Assembly (NCBI RefSeq): GCF_014202495.1
Contig: NZ_JACHHA010000004.1
Location: forward strand, 124,001-188,000
Direction: 5' to 3'
Source: Cerasibacillus quisquiliarum
Lineage (GTDB): Bacteria; Bacillota; Bacilli; Bacillales; Amphibacillaceae
DNA: 64,000 nt
Shown here one piece after another: positions 25,378-34,320 of the stretch. How positions within the stretch are numbered: position 1 is the stretch's first letter; the number at the start of each line of letters is the position of its first letter. The notes under the pieces are model-generated. The model ran no database searches. It was not told the DNA's origin and saw only the letters and a list, made by a program, of their open reading frames with translations. The position numbers and the translations under genes were made by a program.

Positions 25378-25716
25378 ATGTGCTTGTCATCGACACAAAT
25401 GCTAAAAGGGATTATTGATGGCTGTGTCTTAGCGATTATTAAAAATAAGGAAGTATACGGATACGAGTTAGCCGAAAAGCTTGAAGCTTATGGATTTGAG
25501 TCATTCAGCGAAGGTACGATTTACCCAATGCTTATGCGGATGCAGCGCGAGGAACTTGTATCAGCAACATTTAAAAAATCAACGGCTGGACCTCGCCGTA
25601 AATATTATTCGCTCACCCAGAAAGGAGAAAAAGAACTTCAACATTTTATAACTCGGTGGGAACAATTACAGCAAAGTGTCAATCAAGTACTTCAGAATGG
25701 AGTAAATAGTTCATAA
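25378..25716 (+). CDS. PadR family transcriptional regulator
   Basis: A small winged helix-turn-helix repressor (about 112 residues). It shows MLKGIIDGCVLAIIKNKEVYGYELAEKL, the wing helix FSEGTIYPMLMRMQREELV and GPRRKYYSLTQKGEKEL, all diagnostic of PadR subfamily 2. ATG 25378 is favoured (AAGGGG five bases upstream); ATG 25375 and a GTG-like longer frame are less likely. It precedes a HAAS-type membrane protein by 23 bases, a common PadR partner. Four dyad sites upstream suggest self-repression. Confidence 0.9.
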   Translation: MCLSSTQMLKGIIDGCVLAIIKNKEVYGYELAEKLEAYGFESFSEGTIYPMLMRMQREELVSATFKKSTAGPRRKYYSLTQKGEKELQHFITRWEQLQQSVNQVLQNGVNSS

Positions 25717-25739
25717 TCTTAAATAAGGAGTTGAAACAA

Positions 25740-26489
25740 ATGACAAATCCACAATTATCTAAGAAGAGTCATAAATTTTTAGAAGACTTACATGCTTATT
25801 TATTTGCAAACGGAAAGAAGTTTGAAGAGATTAAAGACATTACAAATGAACTAGAAATGCACTTACTAGAGGCTGAAAAAAATGGAAAACCGATTGAAAA
25901 AATTGTCGGAAACTCACCTGCCGAATATATGGAAATGATTTCAGAGGAAATGGACATGGATGTTTCTGGGTGGTTTAAATATATTTTACTGATTATTGTC
26001 GGTTCTTTTACCTTTAGAGTTTTCAGCGATGTTTTAAAAGGTGAGCTAGCCTATTCGGTCTTTGAAATTGTTGGTCATGTCGCCAATAGTATTCTATTTA
26101 TTGTACTTGTATTTGCATCCATGAAATTCGTCGCAAAACGGCAAATAAGTGACACAAAGGCAATCATCATGTTGACACCTGTCATGTCCATTCCCGTTGC
26201 AGTTTTTGTAGCTATCCTTTATTTTAATGATCGTATTGATTCTCCGATGATTCATTTTGGTGAAACAGGGACGTGGCTTGTAGTCGCACTTTCTGCCATT
26301 CTTATTATTGGGATGACCCTTTGGGCAAAGACAAGTATACTTATTGTTGTTTTGTTATTGCTTGTTCTCCCTGAATATTTATTAAGTTTTACATCATTAC
26401 AATTAGAAATGCAGCTGTTAATCAGTCTTCTCATCACATACGGTGGAATTGCTCTTTATCTTTGGCTTGTCTTTCGCAAAGAAAAATAA
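25740..26489 (+). CDS. HAAS-domain membrane protein paired with PadR
   Basis: The N-terminal 80 residues (FLEDLHAYLFANGKKFEEIKDI, NELEMHLLEAEKNGK, VGNSPAEYMEMISEEM) match the HAAS helical signalling domain often fused to or encoded beside PadR regulators. They are followed by about six membrane helices (82-248). The likely role is membrane sensing that feeds into PadR, or an effector controlled by it; this is inferred from gene order. ATG 25740 follows AAGGAG by nine bases. Confidence 0.75.
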   Translation: MTNPQLSKKSHKFLEDLHAYLFANGKKFEEIKDITNELEMHLLEAEKNGKPIEKIVGNSPAEYMEMISEEMDMDVSGWFKYILLIIVGSFTFRVFSDVLKGELAYSVFEIVGHVANSILFIVLVFASMKFVAKRQISDTKAIIMLTPVMSIPVAVFVAILYFNDRIDSPMIHFGETGTWLVVALSAILIIGMTLWAKTSILIVVLLLLVLPEYLLSFTSLQLEMQLLISLLITYGGIALYLWLVFRKEK

Positions 26490-26491
26490 AA

Positions 26492-26543
26492 AACTCGCAT
26501 GACAATCCTTCTTATTTAACCGTAAAAGAATGTCATGCAAGTT
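26492..26543 (-). terminator. hairpin beyond the HAAS gene
   Basis: AACTCGCATGACA and TGTCATGCAAGTT pair with one mismatch. The T-tract is on the minus strand (GAGTTTTTT), so it acts mainly on leftward transcripts, as a back-up to the next hairpin. Confidence 0.5.
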
Positions 26544-26556
26544 ATATGAAAGGAAT

Positions 26557-26600
26557 AAAACCAGATGGCTCTTATCTGGGAGTCATCTGGTTTTATTTTT
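26557..26600. terminator. bidirectional terminator between convergent units
   Basis: AAAACCAGATGGCTC and GAGTCATCTGGTTTT pair with one mismatch around an eight-base loop; T-rich tracts lie on both sides. Serves ypjP leftward and padR-HAAS rightward. Confidence 0.85.
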
Positions 26601-26604
26601 GAAT

Positions 26605-27231
26605 TTAAGACATCCACTTAGGCGGGATGTTTTTATCCCAGTAGATTTCACCAATATTATGATGTGTTTCAAATTGGTCATCACTTAAATGATAATGGAA
26701 ATTAAACCAATAGCCTTCTAATGGACGATTTTCACGGCGAACATGAAAGCGAACTATATCCGATTGATTTCTCATATCATATACGTTAAAAATACGCTCT
26801 CCGAAACCACGAGCTGGTTCCTCAGTAATCGCATAATAACGTAGCTCATCTTCATCAGCTTGGGCGATGACCGCTTCTAATACATCTTCAATAGCTGGTA
26901 AAATATCCGTTATAAACTCATCTTCTAAGCGGTCAATCATACGTGGTCCAAACTTCATAAAGGCTTGGTCTTTCGCATTTTCTGTTAGTTGTTCGAGATA
27001 GACTTCTTTTAGATCAGGAAAGTCTCCAAAAGTCTCTTGATCCCACTGCTCTTCTTCTATCTCATTTTCACTAACAGCAGTCGTTGAACGTTCGTCATTG
27101 ATATTCGATTTTTCCGATATAGTGTCTTTACTTTCATCCGCATCAGCCGTTAATGTAATTGGAGGAATGTAAATCCCCAGTGTCATAACCGCAACGAAAG
27201 CAACGACAAGCTTTCGCAACCAAAGTTTCAT
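26605..27231 (-). CDS. ypjP: YpjP-like exported protein
   Basis: Resembles B. subtilis YpjP, a conserved Bacillaceae protein of unknown function. A signal peptide or anchor (KLWLRKLVVAFVAVMTLGIYIPP, residues 2-24) leads to an acidic linker (33-65) and a soluble domain (about 65-208) containing FHVRRENRPLEGYWFNFHYH near residue 165. Total length 208 residues agrees with the family. Monocistronic between two terminators. Confidence 0.8.
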   Translation of the reverse strand: MKLWLRKLVVAFVAVMTLGIYIPPITLTADADESKDTISEKSNINDERSTTAVSENEIEEEQWDQETFGDFPDLKEVYLEQLTENAKDQAFMKFGPRMIDRLEDEFITDILPAIEDVLEAVIAQADEDELRYYAITEEPARGFGERIFNVYDMRNQSDIVRFHVRRENRPLEGYWFNFHYHLSDDQFETHHNIGEIYWDKNIPPKWMS

Positions 27232-27344
27232 ATAACAACCCTCTTTACATTGAACTTTATGTCACGAGCCTACTTACTTATAATACCATCATTTTAACAT
27301 GAACAACGATAAGCGTCTATATGATTAAACCTTCTTTTTTATAT

Positions 27345-27374
27345 AAAAACCCCTGGACAGCATTTGTCCAGGGG
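27345..27374 (-). terminator. terminator of the CoA-transferase gene
   Basis: On the minus strand CCCCTGGACA and TGTCCAGGGG form a perfect stem with a five-base loop, followed by TTTTTATAT. Confidence 0.92.
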
Positions 27375-27381
27375 AAATAAT

Positions 27382-28665
27382 TTATAGTAAATAACCCATC
27401 TTCTTCGCTTCAAATTCAAGCTCTTCTCTAAATTTAGGATGTGCAATACGAATAAGTTCTTTCGTACGTTCACGGATTGTTTTTCCACGTAGTCTGGCTA
27501 CACCATATTCTGTCACGATATAATCTACATCGTTTTTAGATGTTGTGACTGGTGTTCCTGGATTTAATGTCGGCACAATTTTTGAGATCGTATCATTTTT
27601 TACACTTGAATGTAATGTTAAAATACCTCTTGAATTTTCAGCAAGATGTGAAGCGATTTGGAAATCAGCTTGTCCACCTGAAGAAGACCAATAAGTACCG
27701 CCGATCATTTCTGAATTCACTTGACCAAGGAAATCTACTTCAACTGCCGCATTGACTGTGACTAAGCTTTTCATTTTTGATAGATCTATAACATTGTTTG
27801 TTTTATTAACAGGTAGCATATAAATATCTTCATTCTCATGAATAAAATCATATAAGCGCTGTGAACCAAATGCAAATGTTGCAGTCAATTTTCCTTTTTT
27901 AAATATATTGTTTTCGTTTGTGACAGCTCCAGCTTCAAATAAATCGATAATCTTCTCCGGAATCATCTCTGTATGTACAGATAGATTACGATGTGATTTT
28001 AACTGTTCGATAATCGCATTTGGAATAGAGCCGAATCCTATTTGAATGGTATCCCCATCTTCAATCAACTCAGCTACATATTCACCAATGATACGGTCTT
28101 TCTCTGATACTCTTAAATCAGGTAATGCTGGGATTGGCTCATGGTTTTCGATTAATGCACTTACATCAGAGATATGAACACGGTTCTCTCCGTATGTACG
28201 TGGCATATGTTCATTCACTTCTAAAATAATATGTTTAGCATAAGGAAATAACGTCGATACATAGTCACAGTTTGTCCCCATTGAAAAATACCCTTCATCA
28301 TCCATCGGTGAAACAACTGCCATCGCCACTTGATTTCTCGTAAATTGCTTTAATAATTTAGGCATATCAGAAAAATGATTTGGTAAGATATCAATTTTTC
28401 CTTCTTTAAATGCTTTTCTTTCTGATGCCCCTAAGAAAGTACTAATAATTTGAAGTTTTTCTGGTTCAACATCGATGACATCACGAGTCGAAAACATTTG
28501 AATTAAACGGTTCCCCGAGAGACCTTCATGAGATTCTAATTGCTTCATTAATTTATAAGGTTCTCCAGCTAATATCGGTGTGATCAAATCATACCCTGGT
28601 TTAATAAGTGAAACCGCTTCCTCTACAGAACAAAGTTTTTCGTTATACAATTTTTGCAAGTCCAT
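27382..28665 (-). CDS. acetyl-CoA hydrolase/transferase family protein
   Basis: A 427-residue enzyme of the class that moves CoA between acyl groups (4-hydroxybutyrate, butyrate or acetate CoA-transferase) or hydrolyses acetyl-CoA. Recognisable are the first-domain motif NCDYVSTLFPYAKHIILEVN (near 130), the glycine loop IQIGFGSIPNAI (near 210), the catalytic-Glu segment VNAAVEVDFLGQVNSE (near 300) and YIVTEYGVARLRGKT (near 390). Exact substrate is not evident. It is monocistronic; the start ATG is preceded by a GGGGGAAGAG site. Confidence 0.88.
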   Translation of the reverse strand: MDLQKLYNEKLCSVEEAVSLIKPGYDLITPILAGEPYKLMKQLESHEGLSGNRLIQMFSTRDVIDVEPEKLQIISTFLGASERKAFKEGKIDILPNHFSDMPKLLKQFTRNQVAMAVVSPMDDEGYFSMGTNCDYVSTLFPYAKHIILEVNEHMPRTYGENRVHISDVSALIENHEPIPALPDLRVSEKDRIIGEYVAELIEDGDTIQIGFGSIPNAIIEQLKSHRNLSVHTEMIPEKIIDLFEAGAVTNENNIFKKGKLTATFAFGSQRLYDFIHENEDIYMLPVNKTNNVIDLSKMKSLVTVNAAVEVDFLGQVNSEMIGGTYWSSSGGQADFQIASHLAENSRGILTLHSSVKNDTISKIVPTLNPGTPVTTSKNDVDYIVTEYGVARLRGKTIRERTKELIRIAHPKFREELEFEAKKMGYLL

Positions 28666-28978
28666 ATTGCTCTTCCCCCTTTGGAAATTAATTACCCTAA
28701 CCTCTTAGATCATTCTCAACTCATTGCTGTAATGTTTAACATGTCCATTATCTTGATTAAATTTCCATAATAAACAACAGCAAAAACAACATCTGTATAT
28801 ACTTTACAAAATAAATTGTTATCTGTCATCCATATTGAATTTCTTGTCGAATAATGATGAATTTTACAATGGTGTGAACTATGACATTTCATTGAAAAAT
28901 AACAAAATTAACCGAACAACTTGGGAAAATAAGGTATAATAAAAATGAAAGGTACACAAAAAGAAGGAGGAAAATCAT
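28666..28978. other. divergent promoter region between the CoA-transferase gene and hsp20
   Basis: 313 A/T-rich bases. A TATAAT at 28935-28940 is the likely -10 of hsp20; its -35 is poor. No CIRCE, CtsR or cre site was seen. Confidence 0.5.
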
Positions 28979-29428
28979 ATGTTTGACTTAAAGCCATTTA
29001 GAAGAAAGAGTGAAGAGCTAGATTTGTTCGAACGCATGTTAAAATCCTTCAATGAAGTGTTTGACCAGGAAGGAATTGCACCTTTAAACGGTAGTTTCAA
29101 TTCTTTCCGTACGGATGTCAGGGAAACAAAAGATGCTTATCATGTTGAAGCTGAACTACCTGGTTTTGACAAAAATGATATTACGATTCAATTAGATAAT
29201 AATTACTTAACCATTCATGCCAAACGCGAAGAAGAAGAAGAAGCAAAAGATGAAGAAGATAAAATCATTCGTAAAGAGCGCCACTACGGCGAATTTATTC
29301 GACGCTTTTATGTAGACAATGTTGATGAAGATAAGATTAAAGCTAAATTAAAACGAGGCGTGTTAAAAATTAAACTTCCAAAACTAGAAACGAAAGAACC
29401 AGAATCAAAACGAATTGACATTCTTTAA
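28979..29428 (+). CDS. Hsp20/alpha-crystallin family small heat shock protein
   Basis: A 149-residue ATP-independent holdase chaperone. The alpha-crystallin domain (about residues 42-140) contains RTDVRETKDAYHVEAELPGF, the charged loop EEEEEAKDEEDK (90-102) and the conserved GVLKIKLPK near 130. A short N-terminal arm and a C-terminal tail ending in IDIL follow the family layout. The C-terminal I-x-I-like motif helps oligomer assembly. Strong AAGGAGG site seven bases before the ATG. Monocistronic. Confidence 0.93.
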   Translation: MFDLKPFRRKSEELDLFERMLKSFNEVFDQEGIAPLNGSFNSFRTDVRETKDAYHVEAELPGFDKNDITIQLDNNYLTIHAKREEEEEAKDEEDKIIRKERHYGEFIRRFYVDNVDEDKIKAKLKRGVLKIKLPKLETKEPESKRIDIL

Positions 29429-29527
29429 TTCATAATGATTAAACCATGTCCCTACTGCAGGTGACATGGTTCTTTACTTTTAAATCGGATATATATTTGT
29501 TATGATGGCAAGGAATACATAATGAAG

Positions 29528-29621
29528 TGACCACAAGGGGAGCTTTTCGCTGAGAGTGAACGTTTCACACGTTCTAACCCTTCGAACCTGTTTAGTTAAT
29601 ACTAACGTAGGGATGTGGTGA
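29528..29621 (+). promoter_or_regulatory. TPP riboswitch (THI element)
   Basis: Conserved THI-box parts in order: AAGGGGAGC, GCTGAGAGTGAA, ACCCTTCGAACCTG, and AGTTAATACTAACGTAGGGA, closed by the P1 stem ACCACA/TGTGGT (29530-29535 and 29614-29619). It lies upstream of thiT. Confidence 0.95.
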
Positions 29622-29628
29622 AATAAAG

Positions 29629-29667
29629 TGGAGAAGGTATGCCCTAAGGTAACCTTTTTCCTTTTTT
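29629..29667 (+). terminator. riboswitch-controlled terminator
   Basis: GGAGAAGGT and ACCTTTTTCC pair imperfectly and are followed by TTTTTT directly after the TPP aptamer. Thiamine pyrophosphate binding is expected to favour this hairpin and stop transcription before thiT. Confidence 0.7.
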
Positions 29668-29710
29668 CACGATGTCTCCCTCAGTGGCTCATTAGAGGAG
29701 GCATTTTTTT

Positions 29711-30301
29711 ATGAAACGATTTGATTTAGAAACATTGTTAGAAATAGCGATTTTCGCTGGGTTTGCGATGGTAATTGATCTGTTCCCATCATTTAAGCCC
29801 AATCCATCCATTTCCATCTCGTTTGCGATGGTACCTATTTTTATTATAGCTTTTCGTCGTGGCTTTCTTGCTGCTTCGATATCAGGATTTCTATGGGGAA
29901 TTTTGCAAATTGCGACAGGTGATGCCTGGATTTTAACTCCTACACAAGCTTTTATAGAATACTTTATCGCCTTTACATGTATCGGGTTTGCTGGTCTGTT
30001 CTCTAACTTGATTAAAAGTAGTTTAAAAGATAAAAAAAGAGGTGCAACATTTGTATGGATTGTCATTGCGACATTCATTGGTAGTGTGGCTCGTTATTTC
30101 TGGCACTTTGTCGCTGGCGTCATCTTCTTTAAAAATTACGCTATTGAAGCCGGAAAAACACCTGTTATCTTCTCTTTAACGATGAATGGAATGACGTTCC
30201 TCGGTGCTTCAATTTTATGTGCCATTATTCTCGTTTTACTTATTAATAAAGCGCCGCAACTCATTACAAATACATCCGAGAGAAGACAGCAAGCTGCATA
30301 A
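29711..30301 (+). CDS. thiT: ECF thiamine transporter substrate-binding subunit ThiT
   Basis: A 196-residue S-component (formerly YuaJ) with about six membrane helices that binds thiamine and uses a shared ECF energy module. Family marks are LGFAMVIDLF-like first helix text, PISFAMVP-like substrate loop (residues 30-45, here SISISFAMVPIFIIAFRRG) and SVARYFWHFVAGVIFF near 125. The upstream TPP riboswitch confirms thiamine regulation. AGAGGAGG precedes the ATG. An ECF T/A module lies only 1 kb downstream, but a terminator separates them. Confidence 0.93.
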   Translation: MKRFDLETLLEIAIFAGFAMVIDLFPSFKPNPSISISFAMVPIFIIAFRRGFLAASISGFLWGILQIATGDAWILTPTQAFIEYFIAFTCIGFAGLFSNLIKSSLKDKKRGATFVWIVIATFIGSVARYFWHFVAGVIFFKNYAIEAGKTPVIFSLTMNGMTFLGASILCAIILVLLINKAPQLITNTSERRQQAA

Positions 30302-30306
30302 TATTT

Positions 30307-30335
30307 AAAAAGGTGGGAAATAACCCACCTTTTTT
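30307..30335 (+). terminator. terminator of thiT
   Basis: AAAGGTGGG and CCCACCTTT pair across six bases, followed by TTTT. Confidence 0.92.
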
Positions 30336-30418
30336 CTGTTCTTTTTATGTTGTTCATAAGTTGAAGAACTTAACTATACACTCTATTCTATAGATATGAT
30401 GGTAAAATGAGGGATTCT

Positions 30419-30994
30419 ATGCGCTTACGAATATTAATCATGTTGATGTTGGTAATCATTTTGAGTAGCTGTGGTCAATCATTACAGAAACCAAGCGGAC
30501 TTGACTTTTCGAGTACAGATCATAAGGAACATGAAACAGCTTTACATATGAAACAAACTGTTAAAACTGAAGATCGAATAAAAACACAGAGCAATTCTCC
30601 AACTAAGCCGACGCAACAAAAGAAACAGAAAAAGACGACGAATTTTGAACACGGCATTGGCACCGTGACAATGGTCATTAAAATATCAGATAACAATATC
30701 CCATTAGCTCAGACCAATGTCACTATTTACAAAAATGATACTGCTTTGGATGCTTTATTACGTATTACGAAGGAAAAAAATATTCAACGAGACATATCTG
30801 GAAAAGGCGCTTCTGCCTATATTAGAGGTATTGCTAACGTTTATGAAATGGATGACGGGCCTGGAAGTGGTTGGATGTTTCGTATTAACGGGGAATTTGT
30901 TAATCAAAGTGCTGGTGCCATTAAACTGTCATCTGGCGATCATATCGAATGGCTTTACACTAAAGATTTAGGTCAAGATCTTGATGCCCCGTAA
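30419..30994 (+). CDS. DUF4430-domain lipoprotein beside an ECF transporter
   Basis: A lipoprotein with signal MRLRILIMLMLVIILSSC (lipobox LSSC), a Lys/Gln/Thr-rich linker (about residues 30-75) and a C-terminal DUF4430 domain (about 80-188) with FRINGEFVNQSAG near 155. DUF4430 shares its fold with the cobalamin-binding beta domain of transcobalamin. It is followed by genes for a full ECF transporter, so a captured ligand (perhaps a corrinoid) may be handed to it. ATG 30419 is preferred: GAGGG lies five bases upstream, whereas ATG 30407 has no site. Confidence 0.75.
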   Translation: MRLRILIMLMLVIILSSCGQSLQKPSGLDFSSTDHKEHETALHMKQTVKTEDRIKTQSNSPTKPTQQKKQKKTTNFEHGIGTVTMVIKISDNNIPLAQTNVTIYKNDTALDALLRITKEKNIQRDISGKGASAYIRGIANVYEMDDGPGSGWMFRINGEFVNQSAGAIKLSSGDHIEWLYTKDLGQDLDAP

Positions 30995-31062
30995 AGCAAT
31001 ACTATCATATACGGTCAAGCGTGACGTTTACCATATTAACAAGGGTGAAAGGAGTATGGATT

Positions 31063-31905
31063 TTGAGTGAGCAAGGCTTTTTGAGCATCCACCCTTTTGT
31101 TCAATTGATATACTATCTTCTTATTAGTGTGACACTTTTTCATATAAATCATCCTATATTCATTGGCACCTCCTTTTTGTTATTGTTCACGATTGTCTGG
31201 ATACAGGATAAAGGAGAAACAGCGAAAAAACGACTGCTCCATATTCTTCTATTGATGGGGTTGATCATTTTATTTAATCCGCTATTTGTTTCACGTGGTC
31301 GTTATATTTTGTTCTATCTTGGTGAGCGACAAATAACGCTTGAAGCGCTTATTTATGGTATTAGTCTTGCATTTATGATCGGCGGCATGCTTTTATTGTT
31401 TATCTCTTTTCAACATGTCCTACATGGACAGCGGTTTTTATACTTATTTGCTAATCTTCTCCCACGTACAGCGCTTTTAATCATGATAGCACTTCGGTTT
31501 GTTCCATTATTAATGTATCGACTAGAAACCATTCGCGCTGTACATCGTGTTCGTCGTTCAAATACAACACCTATTAAAACAGCCATGTTCCAGATGCAAA
31601 CATTAATCACTTGGTCTTTAGAAGAAGCCATTAAAACAGCAGATTCTATGAAAGCACGTGGTTACGGTAACCAAAAACGGACGATGTATACACCTTATCG
31701 GATGGAAAAACGCGATTGGGTGGTCATAATGTTACTGACCTTATTATTTTTACTTTTCTTTTTAGGAAGCATGCTAGGTTATGGCAATATTTATATTTAT
31801 CCACAACTTGGTACCTTACGTTTTTATCCACTAGATTGGGTTATGTATATCATTATGATACCTCTTTATTTAATGCCGCTTCTAATTGAAAGGAGTACAA
31901 ATTGA
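31063..31905 (+). CDS. ecfT: ECF transporter transmembrane subunit (EcfT)
   Basis: A 280-residue coupling subunit that links the S-component to the ATPases. It has about five membrane helices and the ATPase-coupling motif ADSMKARGYGNQKRT (near residue 195) containing the family Ala-Arg-Gly. TTG 31063 is chosen because AAAGGAG lies eight bases before it; the GTG at 31021 has no site. The stop codon directly abuts the ATPase start. Second gene of the lipoprotein/ECF operon. Confidence 0.85.
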   Translation: MSEQGFLSIHPFVQLIYYLLISVTLFHINHPIFIGTSFLLLFTIVWIQDKGETAKKRLLHILLLMGLIILFNPLFVSRGRYILFYLGERQITLEALIYGISLAFMIGGMLLLFISFQHVLHGQRFLYLFANLLPRTALLIMIALRFVPLLMYRLETIRAVHRVRRSNTTPIKTAMFQMQTLITWSLEEAIKTADSMKARGYGNQKRTMYTPYRMEKRDWVVIMLLTLLFLLFFLGSMLGYGNIYIYPQLGTLRFYPLDWVMYIIMIPLYLMPLLIERSTN

Positions 31906-33540
31906 ATGTTTCAATTATCCGGTTTATCTTTTCGTTATCCTGATATGGATAAAAGTGTTTTAAAACAGTTACATTTATCCATTGGTGAGGGTGAATTTAT
32001 TCTGTTAACAGGTCCTAGCGGTTGCGGGAAAACAACGCTTTTACGTTTGTTAACTTATGTTTTACGTCCGAACGGAACATTAGCTGGTGAGATATTTTAT
32101 AAGAATCAGCCCATTCATTTATGGTCTGACAAAGAGTTGACAGAAGAAATCGGCTTCATTTCTCAATATCCTGAAGAGCAAATGGTTATGCCAACTGTAA
32201 TGCAAGAGCTTGTCTTTGGCTTGGAAAATCATGGCTTATCGACGGCAGAAATGAGAAAGCGGGTTGCCGAACTTGGGCACTACTTTAAAATAGAAGATCT
32301 ACTAAACAAGAAAACAAATGCCCTATCTGGCGGTGAACAACAACTCGTTCATTTATTATCCGTGTTATTATTACGTCCAAAGGTACTTATTCTTGATGAA
32401 CCAACTTCTCAGTTAGATCCTGTGCATGCGACGCTTGTTTTTCAAATGTTAGAACAGTTGCATCATGATTTAGGGATGACCATTATTATTGCTGAACATA
32501 GATACGCCACCCTTCTTCGGATGTGTGATCGTGTGTTCATGCTCGATGAAGGAACCGTATGCTTTACTGGAAATAGCCGAGAATTTTTATATCAGCTGGC
32601 TCAATCACAAGACTTAAGATACGATGCTTATCTACCTGATATAGCTCATTTATATATAAAGAAAACGAAACAACCTGTAAATAATGACATCCCTCTCACT
32701 GTCAATGAAGGACGTGTATGGTTAAAACGTGTTTTACCAATGGGAAGGCGACTTCAAAAGCCGAAGCAACAGATTAAACAGACAGAACAGATTGTATCAT
32801 TAAATGATGTCACTTTCTATCACTCAAAAAATGAACCTTCCATATTAAATCGTTTATCTTTAACTGTTTATAAGGGAGACTTTTATGCCATTATTGGAGG
32901 AAATGCTTCAGGAAAGACAACATTGATTGAAATTTGTCTCGGTATTAAAAAACCTAAACGAGGACGTTTGGAACTTTTTCAACAGCAACTTAATAAAAAG
33001 ACGTTAGAAAGGATTGGCTATTTACCACAGCAACCACAAGCTTTTTTTATGTATGATACTGTAGAAAAAGAAATGCAATCCATGTTAAATAATAATAATG
33101 AAGAAATAATGATACAAATGGCTAAACACTTTCATATTGAACATCTTTTACATCAACATCCTTTTGATTGTTCGTATGGAGAAATGCAAAGAATTGTTCT
33201 CGCTTGCCTATTGCTTCGCCAACCTGATCTATTATTCCTTGATGAGCCAACTAAAGGGTTAGATCCTTTTGCGAAGGATGAACTCGGTCGTTATTTAACT
33301 GCATTACATAAAAAAGGATTAACAATTGTGATGGTTTCTCATGATATTGATTTCGTCGCTCAATACTCGGAACGGGTTGGATTATTATTCGATGGCGAAA
33401 TCACTGCTGATGGAGCTACAAAAACAATTTTACAAGATAATTCTTTTTATACAACGGATATAAATAGAGCGGCAAGGGGGACCGCTTTATCACATGTTTT
33501 AACAGTTGAGGAGGCATTACAAGCATGGCCAGAAAAATAG
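31906..33540 (+). CDS. fused ECF ATPase (EcfA-EcfA')
   Basis: Two ABC ATPase domains in one 544-residue chain, replacing the usual separate EcfA and EcfA'. Domain 1: Walker A GPSGCGKTT (36-44), LSGGEQQ signature, Walker B LILDEPTSQLDP. Domain 2 (from about 300): Walker A GGNASGKTT, Walker B LLFLDEPTKGLDP. The second signature is CSYGEMQ rather than LSGGQ, so one ATP site may be degenerate. The start follows AAAGGAG and the upstream TGA with no gap. The following S-component overlaps it by 16 bases. Confidence 0.9.
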   Translation: MFQLSGLSFRYPDMDKSVLKQLHLSIGEGEFILLTGPSGCGKTTLLRLLTYVLRPNGTLAGEIFYKNQPIHLWSDKELTEEIGFISQYPEEQMVMPTVMQELVFGLENHGLSTAEMRKRVAELGHYFKIEDLLNKKTNALSGGEQQLVHLLSVLLLRPKVLILDEPTSQLDPVHATLVFQMLEQLHHDLGMTIIIAEHRYATLLRMCDRVFMLDEGTVCFTGNSREFLYQLAQSQDLRYDAYLPDIAHLYIKKTKQPVNNDIPLTVNEGRVWLKRVLPMGRRLQKPKQQIKQTEQIVSLNDVTFYHSKNEPSILNRLSLTVYKGDFYAIIGGNASGKTTLIEICLGIKKPKRGRLELFQQQLNKKTLERIGYLPQQPQAFFMYDTVEKEMQSMLNNNNEEIMIQMAKHFHIEHLLHQHPFDCSYGEMQRIVLACLLLRQPDLLFLDEPTKGLDPFAKDELGRYLTALHKKGLTIVMVSHDIDFVAQYSERVGLLFDGEITADGATKTILQDNSFYTTDINRAARGTALSHVLTVEEALQAWPEK

Positions 33541-34208
33541 TCCCCATCCTTTTCGTTGCTTTAATATTCATATTATCTATTTTTATAACTGAGAAAGCTT
33601 ATTTTTTCTTAAGTATATTTATCATTGGTTGTATGATGCTTCCTTTTTTTATTCGCTTTGAAAAGCGTCTCGTATCCACACGTGAAATCGTTTTACTTGC
33701 TATGTTCAGTGCTATCGCAGCCATTAGTCGCATTCCTTTTGCAGCATTACCGAGCATCCAACCGACATCTTTTTTTATCATTATCGTTGGGATCGCTTTT
33801 GGAGTGGAAAGTGGTTTCATTGTTGGTGTTGCGAGTGCATTCATATCGAACTTAGTGCTTGGACATGGTCCTTGGACACCTTGGCAAATGCTTGCCTGGG
33901 GGATGATGGGTATGACAGCTGGTATGGTGTCACGTTATTTACAACGAAATTGGGCGCGAATCATATTCGGTTTTATATGGGGTTTTTTATTTGGTTGGCT
34001 AATGAATCTATGGGTCTTAACAACTCAGATTGATAATCTAACGTTAGAGCTTGTCATATCTATTTATGTGGCTAGTTTCATCCCTGATTTATCACATGCT
34101 TTATCTAATGTTGTCTTACTACTTGTCTTTTCTTCTCACTTTTTATCGATTCTTACACGAATAAGTCGAAAGTATCATATTTTAGACAATAGTAGATATA
34201 AAAATTAG
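33525..34208 (+). CDS. ECF transporter S component (possible cobalamin type)
   Basis: A 227-residue membrane protein with about six helices that would bind the vitamin. The segment IPFAALPSIQPTSFFIIIVGIAFG (residues 66-90), then SNLVLGHGPWTPWQMLAWGMMGM (about 108-130), is like S components linked to cobalamin precursors (CbrT-like). A helix pair lies at the N-terminus. No cobalamin riboswitch was seen upstream, so the ligand remains open. ATG 33525 has GGAGG nine bases before it inside the ATPase gene. Confidence 0.78.
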   Translation: MARKIVPILFVALIFILSIFITEKAYFFLSIFIIGCMMLPFFIRFEKRLVSTREIVLLAMFSAIAAISRIPFAALPSIQPTSFFIIIVGIAFGVESGFIVGVASAFISNLVLGHGPWTPWQMLAWGMMGMTAGMVSRYLQRNWARIIFGFIWGFLFGWLMNLWVLTTQIDNLTLELVISIYVASFIPDLSHALSNVVLLLVFSSHFLSILTRISRKYHILDNSRYKN

Positions 34209-34320
34209 TTCTATTTTATCATTTTTAAAAAATTTTAAAACATCGCTTATAATCGAAACCATTTGTGATATGATACGTATGACTTATTGCAAAGAAAATT
34301 TTTAAGGAGTGTTTTATTTT

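Noticed and set aside
28945-28986. Thirteen-codon leader frame overlapping the hsp20 start
   Set aside because: It lies at the likely transcription start with no ribosome binding site; its GAAGGAGGA is the hsp20 site itself.
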